From Nocardia huaxiensis (lineage in GTDB: Bacteria > Actinomycetota > Actinomycetes > Mycobacteriales > Mycobacteriaceae), in the NCBI RefSeq assembly GCF_013744875.1, contig NZ_CP059399.1, positions 7,130,001-7,194,000 on the forward strand: 64,000 nt of DNA, given 5' to 3'. The position numbers and the translations under genes are program-made. Positions 9,812 to 19,014 of the stretch are shown in pieces. Position 1 is the stretch's first letter. Each line of letters begins with the position of its first letter. Below the pieces are notes generated by a model. That model searched no databases and had not been told where the DNA came from. It was given only the letters and a program-made list of their open reading frames with translations.

Positions 9812-10240
9812 TTATCCGGCGCGGTAGCGGTTGTAGGCGTGGGATTCCCAGCCGGTGAGCACGCGGAACACCAGCACCGCACCCCACGGGCCGATCACCC
9901 ACACCGGCCACGGGTAGGTGAATTCGCCTGCGGCGACGGAGATCGCGGCCCAGATGAACAGGCACAGGATGCTCACGCCGAGCCAGGCGCTGCCCTCGAT
10001 GCGCTGCCACAGCGGGAAGCGGACCGGCGATTTCGGCTGGGACACAGCGGATTTGGACAGCTTCGGCAGATCCTTCAGGACCAGCTGGAGATCCTCACGG
10101 GTGGCGGTGCCGTAGACCTGCGCGACCCGGTCGTTGTACTCGGCCAGATCGAGCCGGCCGTCGGCCAGGTGGCGGCCGAGCAGGTCGGCGATCTGTGTGC
10201 GTTCGATATCGGAGGCGCGGGTGCCGGTGGTGATGTCCAT
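9812..10240 (-). CDS. DUF1707 domain membrane protein
   Basis: A 142-residue protein. Residues 5-55 (TRASDIERTQIADLLGRHL, then GRLDLAEYNDRVAQVYGTAT) are the DUF1707/SHOCT-like domain common in actinobacteria. A basic linker and two transmembrane segments follow (about residues 83-100 and 108-125). The function is unknown; such proteins are often downstream of small regulators and may act in envelope stress. The start is fixed by GGAGAGGAA upstream of the ATG. The upstream region carries two copies of a TCCACTGTGGA palindrome flanking an AT-rich core, which should be its operator. Confidence 0.85.
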   Translation of the reverse strand: MDITTGTRASDIERTQIADLLGRHLADGRLDLAEYNDRVAQVYGTATREDLQLVLKDLPKLSKSAVSQPKSPVRFPLWQRIEGSAWLGVSILCLFIWAAISVAAGEFTYPWPVWVIGPWGAVLVFRVLTGWESHAYNRYRAG

Positions 10241-10263
10241 GTCGGGTTCCTCTCCCAAGTTCC

Positions 10264-10310
10264 TTCCACTGTGGAACGTATATATAACATGGTTATTCCT
10301 CCACTGTGGA
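10264..10310. promoter_or_regulatory. Paired palindromic operator between DUF1707 and acyl-CoA dehydrogenase genes
   Basis: TTCCACTGTGGAA and a second TCCACTGTGGA are centred 35 bp apart. They bracket an unusually AT-rich stretch containing TATATATAA, which looks like the promoter core. Two identical palindromes on either side of a promoter are typical of cooperative repressor binding. The repressor is not encoded next to the site, so its identity is unknown. Either or both divergent genes could be targets. Confidence 0.6.
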
Positions 10311-10430
10311 ATGTCAAGACCTCACCCCGGGATGGCCGGAAGAATCAAGTGAAGGCGGGTGCCTGCACATTTGCCACCGGGTGTGAGAAGGTGAGAATGT
10401 TAAGGCCGGTTCTTCGCACAAGGAGTTTTC

Positions 10431-11663
10431 GTGGATCTCGACTGGTCGCCCGATGATCTGGCGTTTCGCGATGAAGTGCGCCGCTTCCTCGATGAGAATC
10501 TGACCCCCGATTTGCGGCGCTCCGGGCGACTCGCCACCAGCGTGTACCCGGATCACGAGGCCAGCATGCAGTGGCAGCACATCCTGCACCGGCAGGGCTG
10601 GGCCGCGCCCGCCTGGCCGGTGAAATACGGCGGCTGCAAGTGGAGCCTGACCCAGCACTACATCTTCGGCCGCGAGTGCACGCTCGCCGGTGCGCCCAAC
10701 CTGTCGCCCATGGGGATCCGGATGGTGTCGCACGCCATCATGGCCTTCGGCACCGAGGAGCAGAAGGACTACTTCCTGCCACGCATCCTCACCGGCGAAG
10801 TGTTCTTCTGCCAGGGCTATTCGGAGCCGGAGTCGGGTTCGGACCTCGCCTCGCTGAACATGGCGGCCGTCGACGACGGCGACGATCTGGTCGTCACCGG
10901 ATCCAAGATCTGGACCACCCACGCCACCGAGGCGAACTGGATCTTCGCGCTGGTGCGCACCTCCAGGCAGGCCAAGAAGCAGCAGGGCATCACCTTCGTG
11001 CTCATCGACATGCGCACGCCCGGCATCGAAATCCGGCCGCTGGTCATGACTTCCGGCGAACAGGTGCAGAACCAGGTCTTCTTCGACCAGGTCCGGGTGC
11101 CCAAGACCAATGTGCTCGGGCAGATCGACGACGGCTGGACCGTGGCCAAATACCTGCTCAACTTCGAGCGCGGCGGCGGCGCGGCGGCGCCGGCGCTGCA
11201 GGTCATGGCCGAGGAGCTGGCCGCGGCCGCCCGGACCGCACCGGGGCCGAACGGCGGTGTGCTGCTGGATGATCCGGCCTTCGCCGCCAAACTGGCCGAC
11301 GCCCGGATTCGCGCGGACGTGCTGGAGATCCTGGAGTATCGGACGCTGTCGCTGGTCTCCAGCGGCAAGGATCCCGGTCCGGCGGCCTCCACCATCAAGA
11401 TCCTCGGCACCGAATTGAGCCAGGTGCTCACCGAACTCGCCCTGGAAGCCGCGGGGCCGCGCGGGCGCGCCTACCAGCCGCACGCCACCATGCCCGGCGG
11501 GCCGGTCGTCGACTTCACCGCTCCCGCCGACGGTTTCGTCAGCGGCGAGGAGTGGCAGGCCGTGTCGGCGCTGCGGTACTTCAACGACCGCGCCGGCTCG
11601 ATCTACGCCGGCAGCAACGAGATTCAGCGCAATATCATCGCCAAAGCCACCCTGGGACTGTAG
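10431..11663 (+). CDS. Acyl-CoA dehydrogenase, alpha-type subunit (FadE family)
   Basis: A 410-residue flavoenzyme of beta-oxidation-type alpha,beta-desaturation. It has the N-terminal helical domain, the FAD/substrate beta-domain signature FCQGYSEPESGSDLA and GSKIWTTHA, and a C-terminal helical domain ending RAGSIYAGSNEIQRNIIAKATLGL. The GTG start is 5 nt after AAGGAG. The next gene, another acyl-CoA dehydrogenase, starts 2 nt after its stop. Paired FadE genes like this form alpha2beta2 heterotetramers in mycobacterial steroid side-chain degradation, so this pair may desaturate a bulky or branched acyl-CoA. The substrate is inference. Confidence 0.92.
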   Translation: MDLDWSPDDLAFRDEVRRFLDENLTPDLRRSGRLATSVYPDHEASMQWQHILHRQGWAAPAWPVKYGGCKWSLTQHYIFGRECTLAGAPNLSPMGIRMVSHAIMAFGTEEQKDYFLPRILTGEVFFCQGYSEPESGSDLASLNMAAVDDGDDLVVTGSKIWTTHATEANWIFALVRTSRQAKKQQGITFVLIDMRTPGIEIRPLVMTSGEQVQNQVFFDQVRVPKTNVLGQIDDGWTVAKYLLNFERGGGAAAPALQVMAEELAAAARTAPGPNGGVLLDDPAFAAKLADARIRADVLEILEYRTLSLVSSGKDPGPAASTIKILGTELSQVLTELALEAAGPRGRAYQPHATMPGGPVVDFTAPADGFVSGEEWQAVSALRYFNDRAGSIYAGSNEIQRNIIAKATLGL

Positions 11664-11665
11664 AC

Positions 11666-12793
11666 ATGGACTTCTCATTCACCCCCGAGCAGGAGATGCT
11701 CCGCGACACGGTCACGGAATTCCTCGCCGCCCGCTATCAGCTCGAATCCAGCCGTGCCGCAGCGCGCGTGAAGGGCGGGTGGCAGCCGGATATCTGGCAG
11801 GCGCTGGCCGCCGAGCTCGGGATTCTGGGCGCGAGCCTGCCGGAAGAGGTCGGCGGGATCGGCGGCGGGCCGGTCGAAACCATGATCATCGCCGAGGCCC
11901 TGGGCGGGGCGCTCGTGGTGGAGCCGTTCGTGGACACCGTGGTGGTGGGCGGCGGGCTGCTGCGGCGAGCCGGTGGCGCGCGCGCCGAGGAACTGCTGAC
12001 CGGGATCACCGGCGGCGAGGTGATCACGGCGTTCGCGGCGCTGGAACCGCAGTCGGGCTACGACTACACCAATGTCGATACGACCGCGCGCAGGGAGGGT
12101 TCCGACTGGGTGCTCGACGGCGTGAAGACCGTCGTCACCTCGGCTCCCCTCGCCACCCACCTGCTGGTGACGGCGCGGCTCGAAGCCGGTGAGATCGCGC
12201 TGTTCCTGGTCGATTTCGAAGCGGGCAATCCGCCCGCCGGGCTGACCGTGCAGGCGTACCGCACCATCGACGAGCGCCGCGCGGCCGACCTCACCTTCGA
12301 CGGCGTGCGGCTGCCCGCCGAGGCACTGCTGCTGGCGGACGCGCACGAGGCCGTGGCCGCCACGCTCGACGAAGCCATCGCCGCCATCTGCGCCGAGGCC
12401 GTCGGCGGGATGCGCAAGGTGCTCGCCGACACCGTCGAATACACCAAGCAGCGGCAGCAATTCGGGGTGCCGATCGCCAGTTTCCAAGCGCTGCAGCATC
12501 GCATGGTCGACATGCTGCTGGAGCTCGAACAGGCGGTCGCCGCAACCTATCTGGTGACCTTGAAGCTGGAGGCCGCGCCCGCGGACCGCGCCAAGGCGGC
12601 ATCGGCGGCCAAGGCCACCATCGCCCGCGCGGCGCGGCGCATCGGCCAGGAGGGTGTGCAGCTGCACGGCGCCATGGGCATGACCGAGGAACTGGCCATC
12701 GGTCATTTCTTCAAGCGGCTCACCGCGATCCAGTACGAGTTCGGCACCGCCGACCAGCACATCGCGCGCTACGCGGCCCTCACCCGGCCCTGA
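11666..12793 (+). CDS. Acyl-CoA dehydrogenase, beta-type subunit (FadE family)
   Basis: The 375-residue partner of the preceding dehydrogenase. The N-terminal helical domain and the C-terminal KQRQQFGVPIASFQALQHR and LHGAMGMTEELAIGHFFKRL signatures are clear. The central beta-domain is poorly conserved: the usual FAD-binding segment is replaced by FAALEPQSGYDYTN. That is common in the partner subunit of heteromeric FadE complexes, which contributes structure more than chemistry. A 2-nt gap from the first gene implies translational coupling. A strong hairpin terminator with a T-tract lies about 80 bp downstream. Confidence 0.9.
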   Translation: MDFSFTPEQEMLRDTVTEFLAARYQLESSRAAARVKGGWQPDIWQALAAELGILGASLPEEVGGIGGGPVETMIIAEALGGALVVEPFVDTVVVGGGLLRRAGGARAEELLTGITGGEVITAFAALEPQSGYDYTNVDTTARREGSDWVLDGVKTVVTSAPLATHLLVTARLEAGEIALFLVDFEAGNPPAGLTVQAYRTIDERRAADLTFDGVRLPAEALLLADAHEAVAATLDEAIAAICAEAVGGMRKVLADTVEYTKQRQQFGVPIASFQALQHRMVDMLLELEQAVAATYLVTLKLEAAPADRAKAASAAKATIARAARRIGQEGVQLHGAMGMTEELAIGHFFKRLTAIQYEFGTADQHIARYAALTRP

Positions 12794-12870
12794 TCCGAGC
12801 TCGCACCCGGCTCTGATCCGAGGCAGCCCGGCCGCTCGCACGCAGGGGTGCATCGCGGCGGCCGGGTCCG

Positions 12871-12912
12871 ATGGCTGTGCGCAGGCGAGTACGCCTGTGC
12901 ACAGCCATTTTT
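12871..12912 (+). terminator. Rho-independent terminator of the acyl-CoA dehydrogenase operon
   Basis: ATGGCTGTGCGCAGGCG pairs with CGCCTGTGCACAGCCAT around a 4-nt loop with one mismatch, then TTTTT. It sits between the dehydrogenase operon and a convergent small membrane gene. It is one of the few textbook terminators in the window. Confidence 0.88.
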
Positions 12913-12931
12913 CGTGCCGTCGAGACTGCGG

Positions 12932-13171
12932 CTAGTACCGCCGGTGACGCCCGCCCGCCAGTTCTGGAATCTGCGCCTGCGCGGCGGAAATCCGTCCGGC
13001 CGGTATCCGTCCGGCATCTTCGTGTGCCCGCTGCCGCGCGTTCCCCGTATCTCGGGCCGACTTCCGCACACCGAGTACGATGACCAGCGCCAACGCCGGT
13101 CCCGTGATGAAGAACAGCACACCGAGCGACATCAGAACAACAGTTCCCACGACCGGATTATGGTCTGTCAC
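12932..13171 (-). CDS. Small single-span membrane protein
   Basis: A predicted 79-residue protein with one long hydrophobic segment (VVLMSLGVLFFITGPALALVIV), then LGVRKSARD and a basic, alanine-rich cytoplasmic tail. The GTG start (VTDHNPVVG) has a weak AAAGA site; a longer in-frame version is possible. Its architecture, TM segment then VRK then a polar tail, mirrors the other small membrane protein on the far side of the AhpD-like gene, hinting at a common origin. No homologue is recognised. Codon use is high in G/C at third positions, which supports coding. Confidence 0.5.
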   Translation of the reverse strand: MTDHNPVVGTVVLMSLGVLFFITGPALALVIVLGVRKSARDTGNARQRAHEDAGRIPAGRISAAQAQIPELAGGRHRRY

Positions 13172-13307
13172 GGCGTCTTTCGCACAATTTCGGCAACCAT
13201 CCGGAAGCGCTGTGACGAGCCGCACAGTCGCCACCCGTCACGTGCTCGCCCGCCATCTCGTCCAGGGTGTGTATCCAACAGAACGGTCAGTCACGAAAGG
13301 ACTCCCG

Positions 13308-13748
13308 ATGTCCCGCTTGAACATGCCCGAACTGGCGCCCGAGGTCTACAAGGCGTGGGCCACCGCCGAAATGCACATTCGCCGCGGCCCCTTGGACGCC
13401 GTGGTCCGCGAACTGGTGAAGATCCGCGTCTCCCAGATCAACGGCTGCCTGTTCTGCATCGACATGCACACCACCGAGGCCCGCAAGGAAGGCGAATCCG
13501 AGCAGCGCATCTACCACCTCAACGCCTGGCGCGAATCCGCCCTCTTCACCGATCAGGAGAAAGCCGCCCTCGAATACGCCGAAGCCGCAACCGAACTCGG
13601 CCCCCACGGCGTGAGCGACGAGGTGTGGGCGGGTGTCGAGAAGCACTTCCCCGAAGGCGAACGCGCCGGCCTGGTGGCCATCACCGCCCAGATCAACCTG
13701 TGGAACCGCCTGGGCGTCCCGCTGCGCATGGAGCCTCTCCCGCACTGA
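13308..13748 (+). CDS. AhpD-like / carboxymuconolactone decarboxylase-family protein
   Basis: A 146-residue all-helical protein with the peroxidase-type motif NGCLFCIDMHTTEAR (CxxC followed by H three residues on), as in AhpD alkylhydroperoxidases. These use the cysteine pair and histidine to reduce peroxides. VRELVKIRVSQINGCLFC and NLWNRLGVPLRM are family hallmarks. The ATG has GAAAGGA 6 nt upstream. It is flanked by two convergent or divergent small membrane genes and appears monocistronic. The electron partner is not encoded nearby. Confidence 0.9.
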   Translation: MSRLNMPELAPEVYKAWATAEMHIRRGPLDAVVRELVKIRVSQINGCLFCIDMHTTEARKEGESEQRIYHLNAWRESALFTDQEKAALEYAEAATELGPHGVSDEVWAGVEKHFPEGERAGLVAITAQINLWNRLGVPLRMEPLPH

Positions 13749-13771
13749 CGGGCCCGCGGGGCCGGGCTCGC

Positions 13772-14248
13772 CTAATCCGAGCTGCTGGAACTACTGGACC
13801 CACTGTCACTCGAGCTGCTCGAACCGCTGTCGCTCGAACTGCTGGACCCACTGTCATACGACGTGCTCGGACTCCCGTACCCGGCCCCATGGCTCTCCCC
13901 CGACGGCCCCCATCCGCTGTACTGCCCGGAGTGGTTCCCGAATTCCTGCCCGCCGTACTGATACCCGGAATCTCCGGGTCCATGGGGCCCATACCCATGT
14001 CCCGGCGGCGGCCCCCACTGCCCGCCCCCGCCGAATTCATCCGGATACGAACCGAACCCGCGACTCCCCTGTGGCATCCCCGGCCCACCCGGCCAGCCCT
14101 GCCCGAACGGCAGCCCCGGCCCGCCGAGCCGTCGCTGTGCCTCCTCGCGCGTCTTCCGCACCACCGTGAACACTATGAACGCGATGAGGGTCGGCACCCC
14201 GACCAGGCACACCGCACCCACCAGAAACAGTAAAAATGCCGACGCCAT
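13772..14248 (-). CDS. Membrane-anchored protein with Gly/Pro/Tyr-rich region and serine-rich tail
   Basis: A 158-residue protein. Residues 3-30 form one transmembrane helix (FLLFLVGAVCLVGVPTLIAFIV), then VVRKTREEAQRR. A long disordered segment rich in Gly, Pro, Tyr and His follows, and then a tail of near-perfect DSGSSSSS repeats (about residues 132-157). It is likely anchored with a flexible low-complexity tail, although topology is ambiguous. The repeats are prone to length variation. It overlaps nothing and lies upstream of the acyltransferase gene's 3' end. Function is unknown. Confidence 0.7.
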   Translation of the reverse strand: MASAFLLFLVGAVCLVGVPTLIAFIVFTVVRKTREEAQRRLGGPGLPFGQGWPGGPGMPQGSRGFGSYPDEFGGGGQWGPPPGHGYGPHGPGDSGYQYGGQEFGNHSGQYSGWGPSGESHGAGYGSPSTSYDSGSSSSSDSGSSSSSDSGSSSSSSSD

Positions 14249-14293
14249 GGTCGGATTATCCGCACTCCGGCGCGGCAGGTACAGCCGTAGAGC

Positions 14294-16474
14294 TCACCAC
14301 CAGCCCAGGATGGGCTGCAACTGACGGCCCAGTTCCGGGGCCAGGGAGCGCGCATAGCTCGCGGTCAGATGGTGTTCGTCGTGGTAGACCAGGATATTGC
14401 CCTCGACCACGGCGCACACGTCCGGTTCGCACACCGCGTCATTCAGGTCGATGGTGTGGACCTGGGAGAACGCGGCGGCGGGGCGGGCGGCGGGATTGAC
14501 CGCGGACAGCGCGTCGGGGCGCTGCATGCCGCAGCTGATCCGATCGCCGCCCGAGGCCAGGCAGTCGATGGCGCGGTAGCGAATGCCATTGCGGCGCAAC
14601 CACGGCGTATCGCGGATGGCGATCACGTTCAGATGGTTGCGGGTCAGCGCCGACCAGACGTCGAGATAGTCCTGCGGGGTTTCGTCGCCGCCGCCGTCGG
14701 CGGGGCGGGTGCCGGTGGTGAACACCCAGTCGGGGCGCTGGTCGGCCAGCCGCTCGATCACATCGTGGGACCAGTCGCGGCAGTCGGGATTGCGCTGGCC
14801 CTTGTACATGGGTTCCTCGGCCACGGTGAGCGGGCAGCCCATCTTGAGGAAGACGGTGATCCGGAAGCGATGCTGCTCGGCGAGGATCTGCAGCGCCGGA
14901 AGCCAGTGCTCGGCATGGGAATTGCCGACCACGGCGAGGGTGCGCTCGGCATCGGCGTCACCGTAGACGCAGGTGGTGACCGAGCGGGTGTCGAAATCGG
15001 AGATGCAGCCGTCGCGGGTGGGGTACGCGATATCGGCGGGGGCTTCCTCGGTGGTGGGCCGCATGACCGCGCGCGGCACCAGCGCCCGATCGGTGAGCGC
15101 CGCCGCGCCGGGGTATTTCGCCGGATCCAGTTCGCCCACGGCGTGCGCCTTGGCGCTGTTGGACCACTGCCAGGCGATGGTGGAGCCGATCAGCAGCACG
15201 CCGACCGTGCCGACCGCGACCCCGGTCAGCAGGCGTGCGCGCCCGGCCTCGGAGACCGCGGGGGCGGGCCGGGAACGCAGGCGCAGCGGCTCTTCCACGT
15301 ATCGGTTGGTCGCGTACGCCAGCACCAGCGAGGCGGCGATGATGCCCAGGCCGCCCACGAGATCGACCTCGCGTTCGTGGCGTTCACCGAGGTAGAAAAT
15401 GAGAATCGGCCAGTGCCACAGGTACAGCGCGTAGGCGATGGAGCCCAGGCGCACCACCGGCGGGGTGGCCATGAGGCGGTTCAGCAGCGGCTGGCTCGCG
15501 GTGGTCAGACCGGTGCCGGACAGGATGAGCGCGATCGTCGCGAGCACCGGCAATAATGCTGCGGGCCCGGGGAATTGCGCGGACCCGTGTACAAGCCAGC
15601 CGCAGGCCACGATGGCGGCGATGCCGCTCCACGCCAGGATTTCGCGAATCACCTTGGGCAGCTTCACCAGTGGCGCGGCAATGGCCAGCAGCGCACCGGC
15701 GAGCGGTTCCCACGCCCGCGCGAAGGTGTCGTAGTAGTTCCAGCCCTGCTGGGTCGAAACCCCTTCCGTCGCATGCCAGAACGAGAACACGGCGACGACG
15801 GCGAACAGGATCGCCAGTGCCGCGCGGGGCAGGCCCGCGGTGCCGGTGATGCGCCAGATCCGGTACACGGGCGGGAGCCGCCACGCCCCGGCCCGCGCGG
15901 CCTGCTGGCACAGGCCGACCACGGCGGCCACGACCAGCAGCAGCGCCAGATACATCTGCCCCTGCACCGACATCGACCACAGATGCTGCAGCGGACTCAC
16001 CGAGGGATCGGCGGCGAGATAGTCCGACCAGGATGTCGCCAGATACCAATTCTGGTAGTAGAACAGCGAAGCCAGCGTCTGCCCGGCAATATCGGACCAG
16101 CGCGTGTGCGGCAGCAGCAGCACGGTCGCGACCACCACGGCGGCCAGCACCACCACCATGGCGGGCAGCAGCCGGCGCAGGGTTCGCCGCAGCGTCGTGG
16201 TCACGCCGACGGGTCCCGAGTCGCCGCGGCGCAGGAGCATTCCGGTGAAGAAGAACCCGGACAGCACCAGGAACACGTCGACGCCGCCGGACACCCGGCC
16301 CATCCAGATGTGGAAGATCACCACGAGCGCGATGGCGATGCCGCGCAGCCCGTCCAGATCGTGGCGGTACCGGCTCTCGGCCCGGGGTGCCGCGACCATG
16401 ACGGCGCCGGGGTCGTGGTCCGGCGTACTGGGGGTCGGTTGGTCGGGACTGGAAATCGCCATGGCGGCGACCAT
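14294..16474 (-). CDS. OafA/YrhL-type acyltransferase with C-terminal SGNH domain
   Basis: A 726-residue integral membrane O-acyltransferase fused to an extracytoplasmic SGNH esterase/transferase domain, as in OatA-like enzymes that acetylate cell-wall or exported glycans. The membrane domain (about residues 35-400) starts YRHDLDGLRGIAIALVVIFH, with the catalytic-type His and GGVDVFLVLSGFF. The SGNH part has the serine block LAVVGNSHAEHWLPAL and the Asp-His pair in YHDEHHLTASYAR near the C-terminus. The start is either the first ATG or one 12 nt downstream; neither has a strong ribosome-binding site. No glycan gene is nearby, so the target is unknown. Confidence 0.9.
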   Translation of the reverse strand: MVAAMAISSPDQPTPSTPDHDPGAVMVAAPRAESRYRHDLDGLRGIAIALVVIFHIWMGRVSGGVDVFLVLSGFFFTGMLLRRGDSGPVGVTTTLRRTLRRLLPAMVVVLAAVVVATVLLLPHTRWSDIAGQTLASLFYYQNWYLATSWSDYLAADPSVSPLQHLWSMSVQGQMYLALLLVVAAVVGLCQQAARAGAWRLPPVYRIWRITGTAGLPRAALAILFAVVAVFSFWHATEGVSTQQGWNYYDTFARAWEPLAGALLAIAAPLVKLPKVIREILAWSGIAAIVACGWLVHGSAQFPGPAALLPVLATIALILSGTGLTTASQPLLNRLMATPPVVRLGSIAYALYLWHWPILIFYLGERHEREVDLVGGLGIIAASLVLAYATNRYVEEPLRLRSRPAPAVSEAGRARLLTGVAVGTVGVLLIGSTIAWQWSNSAKAHAVGELDPAKYPGAAALTDRALVPRAVMRPTTEEAPADIAYPTRDGCISDFDTRSVTTCVYGDADAERTLAVVGNSHAEHWLPALQILAEQHRFRITVFLKMGCPLTVAEEPMYKGQRNPDCRDWSHDVIERLADQRPDWVFTTGTRPADGGGDETPQDYLDVWSALTRNHLNVIAIRDTPWLRRNGIRYRAIDCLASGGDRISCGMQRPDALSAVNPAARPAAAFSQVHTIDLNDAVCEPDVCAVVEGNILVYHDEHHLTASYARSLAPELGRQLQPILGWW

Positions 16475-16543
16475 TCTGGTATCCGGCTGGCAAATATCCC
16501 AATCGCCACTCTGATCTTCACCGGAATGTGGCCTTCGTCGCGG

Positions 16544-17836
16544 TTATCCCGCGAAGACGAAATAGCGCAGCCACAAATACGGGGCCGCCACCACGATCGT
16601 GACCGCAGTCACCACAATGCCTTTGCGGGTGAACTCCCAGAACGAGATCGGATGATCCGAACGCCGCGCGATACCGAGCATCACCACATTCGCGCTCGCG
16701 CCCACGGCGGTCAGGTTGCCGCCGAAATCCGCGCCCAGCGCCAGCGCCCACCACAGCGCGCCCGCCTGCTGCTGATCGTCCATGGATGTCACCAGATCCG
16801 CCACCAGCGGGCTCATTGTCGCGACATACGGGACATTGTCGATGATGCCCGACAGCACCGCCGAGGCCACCAGGATGAGCATGGTGGCCAGCAGCGCGTC
16901 ACCCCCGGTGACATCGGTCGCCCAGTGCGCGAGCCGTTCGATCACCCCGGTTTCGACGAGTGCGCCCACCATCACGAACAGCCCGGCGAAGAACAGCAGC
17001 GTCTCCCACTCCACCGACACCAGGTAGTCGCGTTGCGGCAGCCCGGAAATGAGCACCAGCACGCCCGCGCCCAGCAGGGCCACCACGGACGGCTCGAGCT
17101 GGAACAGCGAATGGCCCAGGAATCCCGCGAACACCCCGGCCAGCACGACTCCGCATTTGATCAGCAAACCCGGATCGCGAATGGCCTCGCGCTCGTTCAG
17201 CAGCATGATGTCGGCGGCCCGCGCCGGATCCACGGTGAACGAACCCCGGAACAGGCGCGGCAGCAGCAGCGTGAACACGGCCAGTTCGATCAGCACGATC
17301 GGGGTCATGTTCACCAGGAAGGCATTGAACGACAGGTCGGCCCGGCTGCCGATGATGATGTTGGGCGGATCGCCGATGAGGGTGGCCGCGCCGCCGATAT
17401 TGGAGGCGAGCACCTCCGCGATGAGGAACGGCGCGGGTGGCACGTCCAGGCGCTCGCACACCAGCAGGGTCACCGGGGCGATCAGCAGCACGGTGGTGAC
17501 ATTGTCGAGGAAACCCGAGGCCGCGGCCGTGATGAGCGTCAGCAGAATCATCACCCGCAGCGCGGAGCCCCTGGCGCGCTTGGCCGCCCACACCGCCAGG
17601 TATTCGAAGACGCCGGTCTGCCGCAGGACGCCGACGATGATCATCATCCCGAACAGCAGGAAGATGACATCCCAGTCGATGCCGGTCTCGTGCGAGTAGA
17701 AGATATCGTCGGAGCTCGAAATGCCCAGCGCCACAATGACAGCCGCGCCGCAGAGGGCGGCGGTGGTCTTGTTGATCCGCTCCGAGGCGATGAACGCGTA
17801 GGCGATCGCGAACACCGCCACCGCGACGGCGGTCAT
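16544..17836 (-). CDS. ArsB/NhaD-family ion transporter (SLC13-like permease)
   Basis: A 430-residue protein with about 11-12 membrane helices and the inverted-repeat signatures of the ion transporter superfamily: [15 protein letters not shown] and, in the second half, [16 protein letters not shown]. Its closest named families are ArsB-type and NhaD-type permeases, so it exports arsenite or exchanges Na+/H+. No arsR or arsC is nearby, which weakens the arsenic reading. It is co-oriented with the upstream CBS-domain gene, with only 19 nt between them, suggesting the CBS protein regulates this transporter. Confidence 0.88.
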   Translation of the reverse strand: MTAVAVAVFAIAYAFIASERINKTTAALCGAAVIVALGISSSDDIFYSHETGIDWDVIFLLFGMMIIVGVLRQTGVFEYLAVWAAKRARGSALRVMILLTLITAAASGFLDNVTTVLLIAPVTLLVCERLDVPPAPFLIAEVLASNIGGAATLIGDPPNIIIGSRADLSFNAFLVNMTPIVLIELAVFTLLLPRLFRGSFTVDPARAADIMLLNEREAIRDPGLLIKCGVVLAGVFAGFLGHSLFQLEPSVVALLGAGVLVLISGLPQRDYLVSVEWETLLFFAGLFVMVGALVETGVIERLAHWATDVTGGDALLATMLILVASAVLSGIIDNVPYVATMSPLVADLVTSMDDQQQAGALWWALALGADFGGNLTAVGASANVVMLGIARRSDHPISFWEFTRKGIVVTAVTIVVAAPYLWLRYFVFAG

Positions 17837-17855
17837 GCGGAGCGCCCCGGCGGGC

Positions 17856-18299
17856 TCAGTTGTTCACTGCCACTTCCAGCAAGCGCGAGGCGGTGATCAC
17901 GCCGAGCAGCTTCTGCCCGTCCTGCACGGCGACCAGCGGAGTCTGATATTTGGCCATGAGCGCGGCCACCTCGATCATATTGTCGTCGGCCTGCGCTGCC
18001 GGGATGCGGCTCAGCCGCTCGGGAATCACATCGCGAACCTTCTTGCCCCGCAACCGATTCGACACCTGACTGCACATGCTCTCGTTGAGCACGCCCGCCA
18101 GCGACGGGTCGTCCTGCACATACTTCGGCACGATGAACAGCACCACCGTCGACGCCGGCAGCACCGCTCGCGGCGCCCCGTCCCCGTCCGTGACCAGGAT
18201 TCCCGGCAGCCGATGCTCGGCCAGCAGCCTGGCCGCGTCCATCGCATCGGAGTCCAAATCGATCACCGGATATTCCTCGGCCATCTGAGCGGCATGCAT
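17856..18299 (-). CDS. CBS-domain protein, probable regulator of the adjacent transporter
   Basis: A 147-residue protein built of two CBS motifs. The first is [27 protein letters not shown] (about residues 20-46); the second is [35 protein letters not shown] (about residues 105-141). CBS pairs bind adenosine nucleotides such as AMP, ATP or c-di-AMP and gate attached transporters. It sits immediately upstream of the permease on one transcript. The start is uncertain, because two in-frame ATGs lie close together without a strong ribosome-binding site. Confidence 0.85.
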   Translation of the reverse strand: MHAAQMAEEYPVIDLDSDAMDAARLLAEHRLPGILVTDGDGAPRAVLPASTVVLFIVPKYVQDDPSLAGVLNESMCSQVSNRLRGKKVRDVIPERLSRIPAAQADDNMIEVAALMAKYQTPLVAVQDGQKLLGVITASRLLEVAVNN

Positions 18300-18539
18300 A
18301 TCTGCAGGATACGACGGCTAACCGAGCTGTCACGCGAAGAGAATACGTCAAGATCGAATACCGCTGCGCCACCGAAACTCCCAGGTCGAAGGGTTACGGG
18401 CCACTTCCGGCCCGTGCCGACCAGACTTCCCGGCGCGCCATGATGAAAATTTCGTCAAGGATATCGCGAACCGCCACGCCGCCACGGGCGTGTCGCTATG
18501 TCGTTCCCTGACCACCGGTCACGCCGTACCCTCGCGACC

Positions 18540-19004
18540 ATGGCAATGGCCGACCTCGGAGCGAAACTCCTGCGAAACCGCTGGTTCGTCCGCGCCCCCA
18601 TCGGATTGTTCCGCGCCCGTCTCGGTTTCCTCTTCGGCGGTCGCCTCCTGCTGCTCGAACACCGCGGCCGCACCTCCGGCAGACCGCGCTATGTCACCCT
18701 CGAAACCGTCGCCCGCCCCACCCCCGCCACCATCGTCATCGCCTCCGGTTTCGGCGCCACCGCCCAGTGGTACCGCAACCTCCAGGCCGACCCCCACTGC
18801 TTCGTGAGCATCGGCTTCCGCCACCGCGTACCGGCCCGCGCCCGCGACCTCACCCCCGACGAAGCGAAAACCATTCTCGCCGAATACAAACGCGCCCACC
18901 CCGCCGCCTACCGGGAACTGAGCCGCGTCATCGAACAGGCCACCGGCACCAGCATCGAGGACGTACCCCTGGTGGAACTGACCCTCGATCCCGGCAAACC
19001 CTGA
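18540..19004 (+). CDS. Nitroreductase-family deazaflavin (F420)-dependent reductase
   Basis: A 154-residue split-barrel protein of the DDN/F420H2-dependent reductase family. Signatures are LLEHRGRTSGRPRYVTLET near residues 37-55 and GATAQWYRNLQADPHCFVSIG. These enzymes reduce quinones or other small electrophiles with F420 and are largely restricted to actinobacteria. It follows a gap of about 240 bp with nothing recognisable. It is convergent with the TetR gene, only 10 nt apart. Which of two close ATGs is used (MAMADL) is unresolved. Confidence 0.88.
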   Translation: MAMADLGAKLLRNRWFVRAPIGLFRARLGFLFGGRLLLLEHRGRTSGRPRYVTLETVARPTPATIVIASGFGATAQWYRNLQADPHCFVSIGFRHRVPARARDLTPDEAKTILAEYKRAHPAAYRELSRVIEQATGTSIEDVPLVELTLDPGKP

Positions 19005-19014
19005 ATCCGCGGAC

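Noticed and set aside
16544..17836. Calling the transporter an arsenite pump
   Set aside because: No ars regulator, reductase or other arsenic gene nearby; the fold alone is shared by several ion transporters.
15575..17896. A 773-codon open frame on the plus strand across the acyltransferase and transporter genes
   Set aside because: It is rich in His, Gln and Arg without motifs, and lies antisense to two well-recognised membrane proteins.
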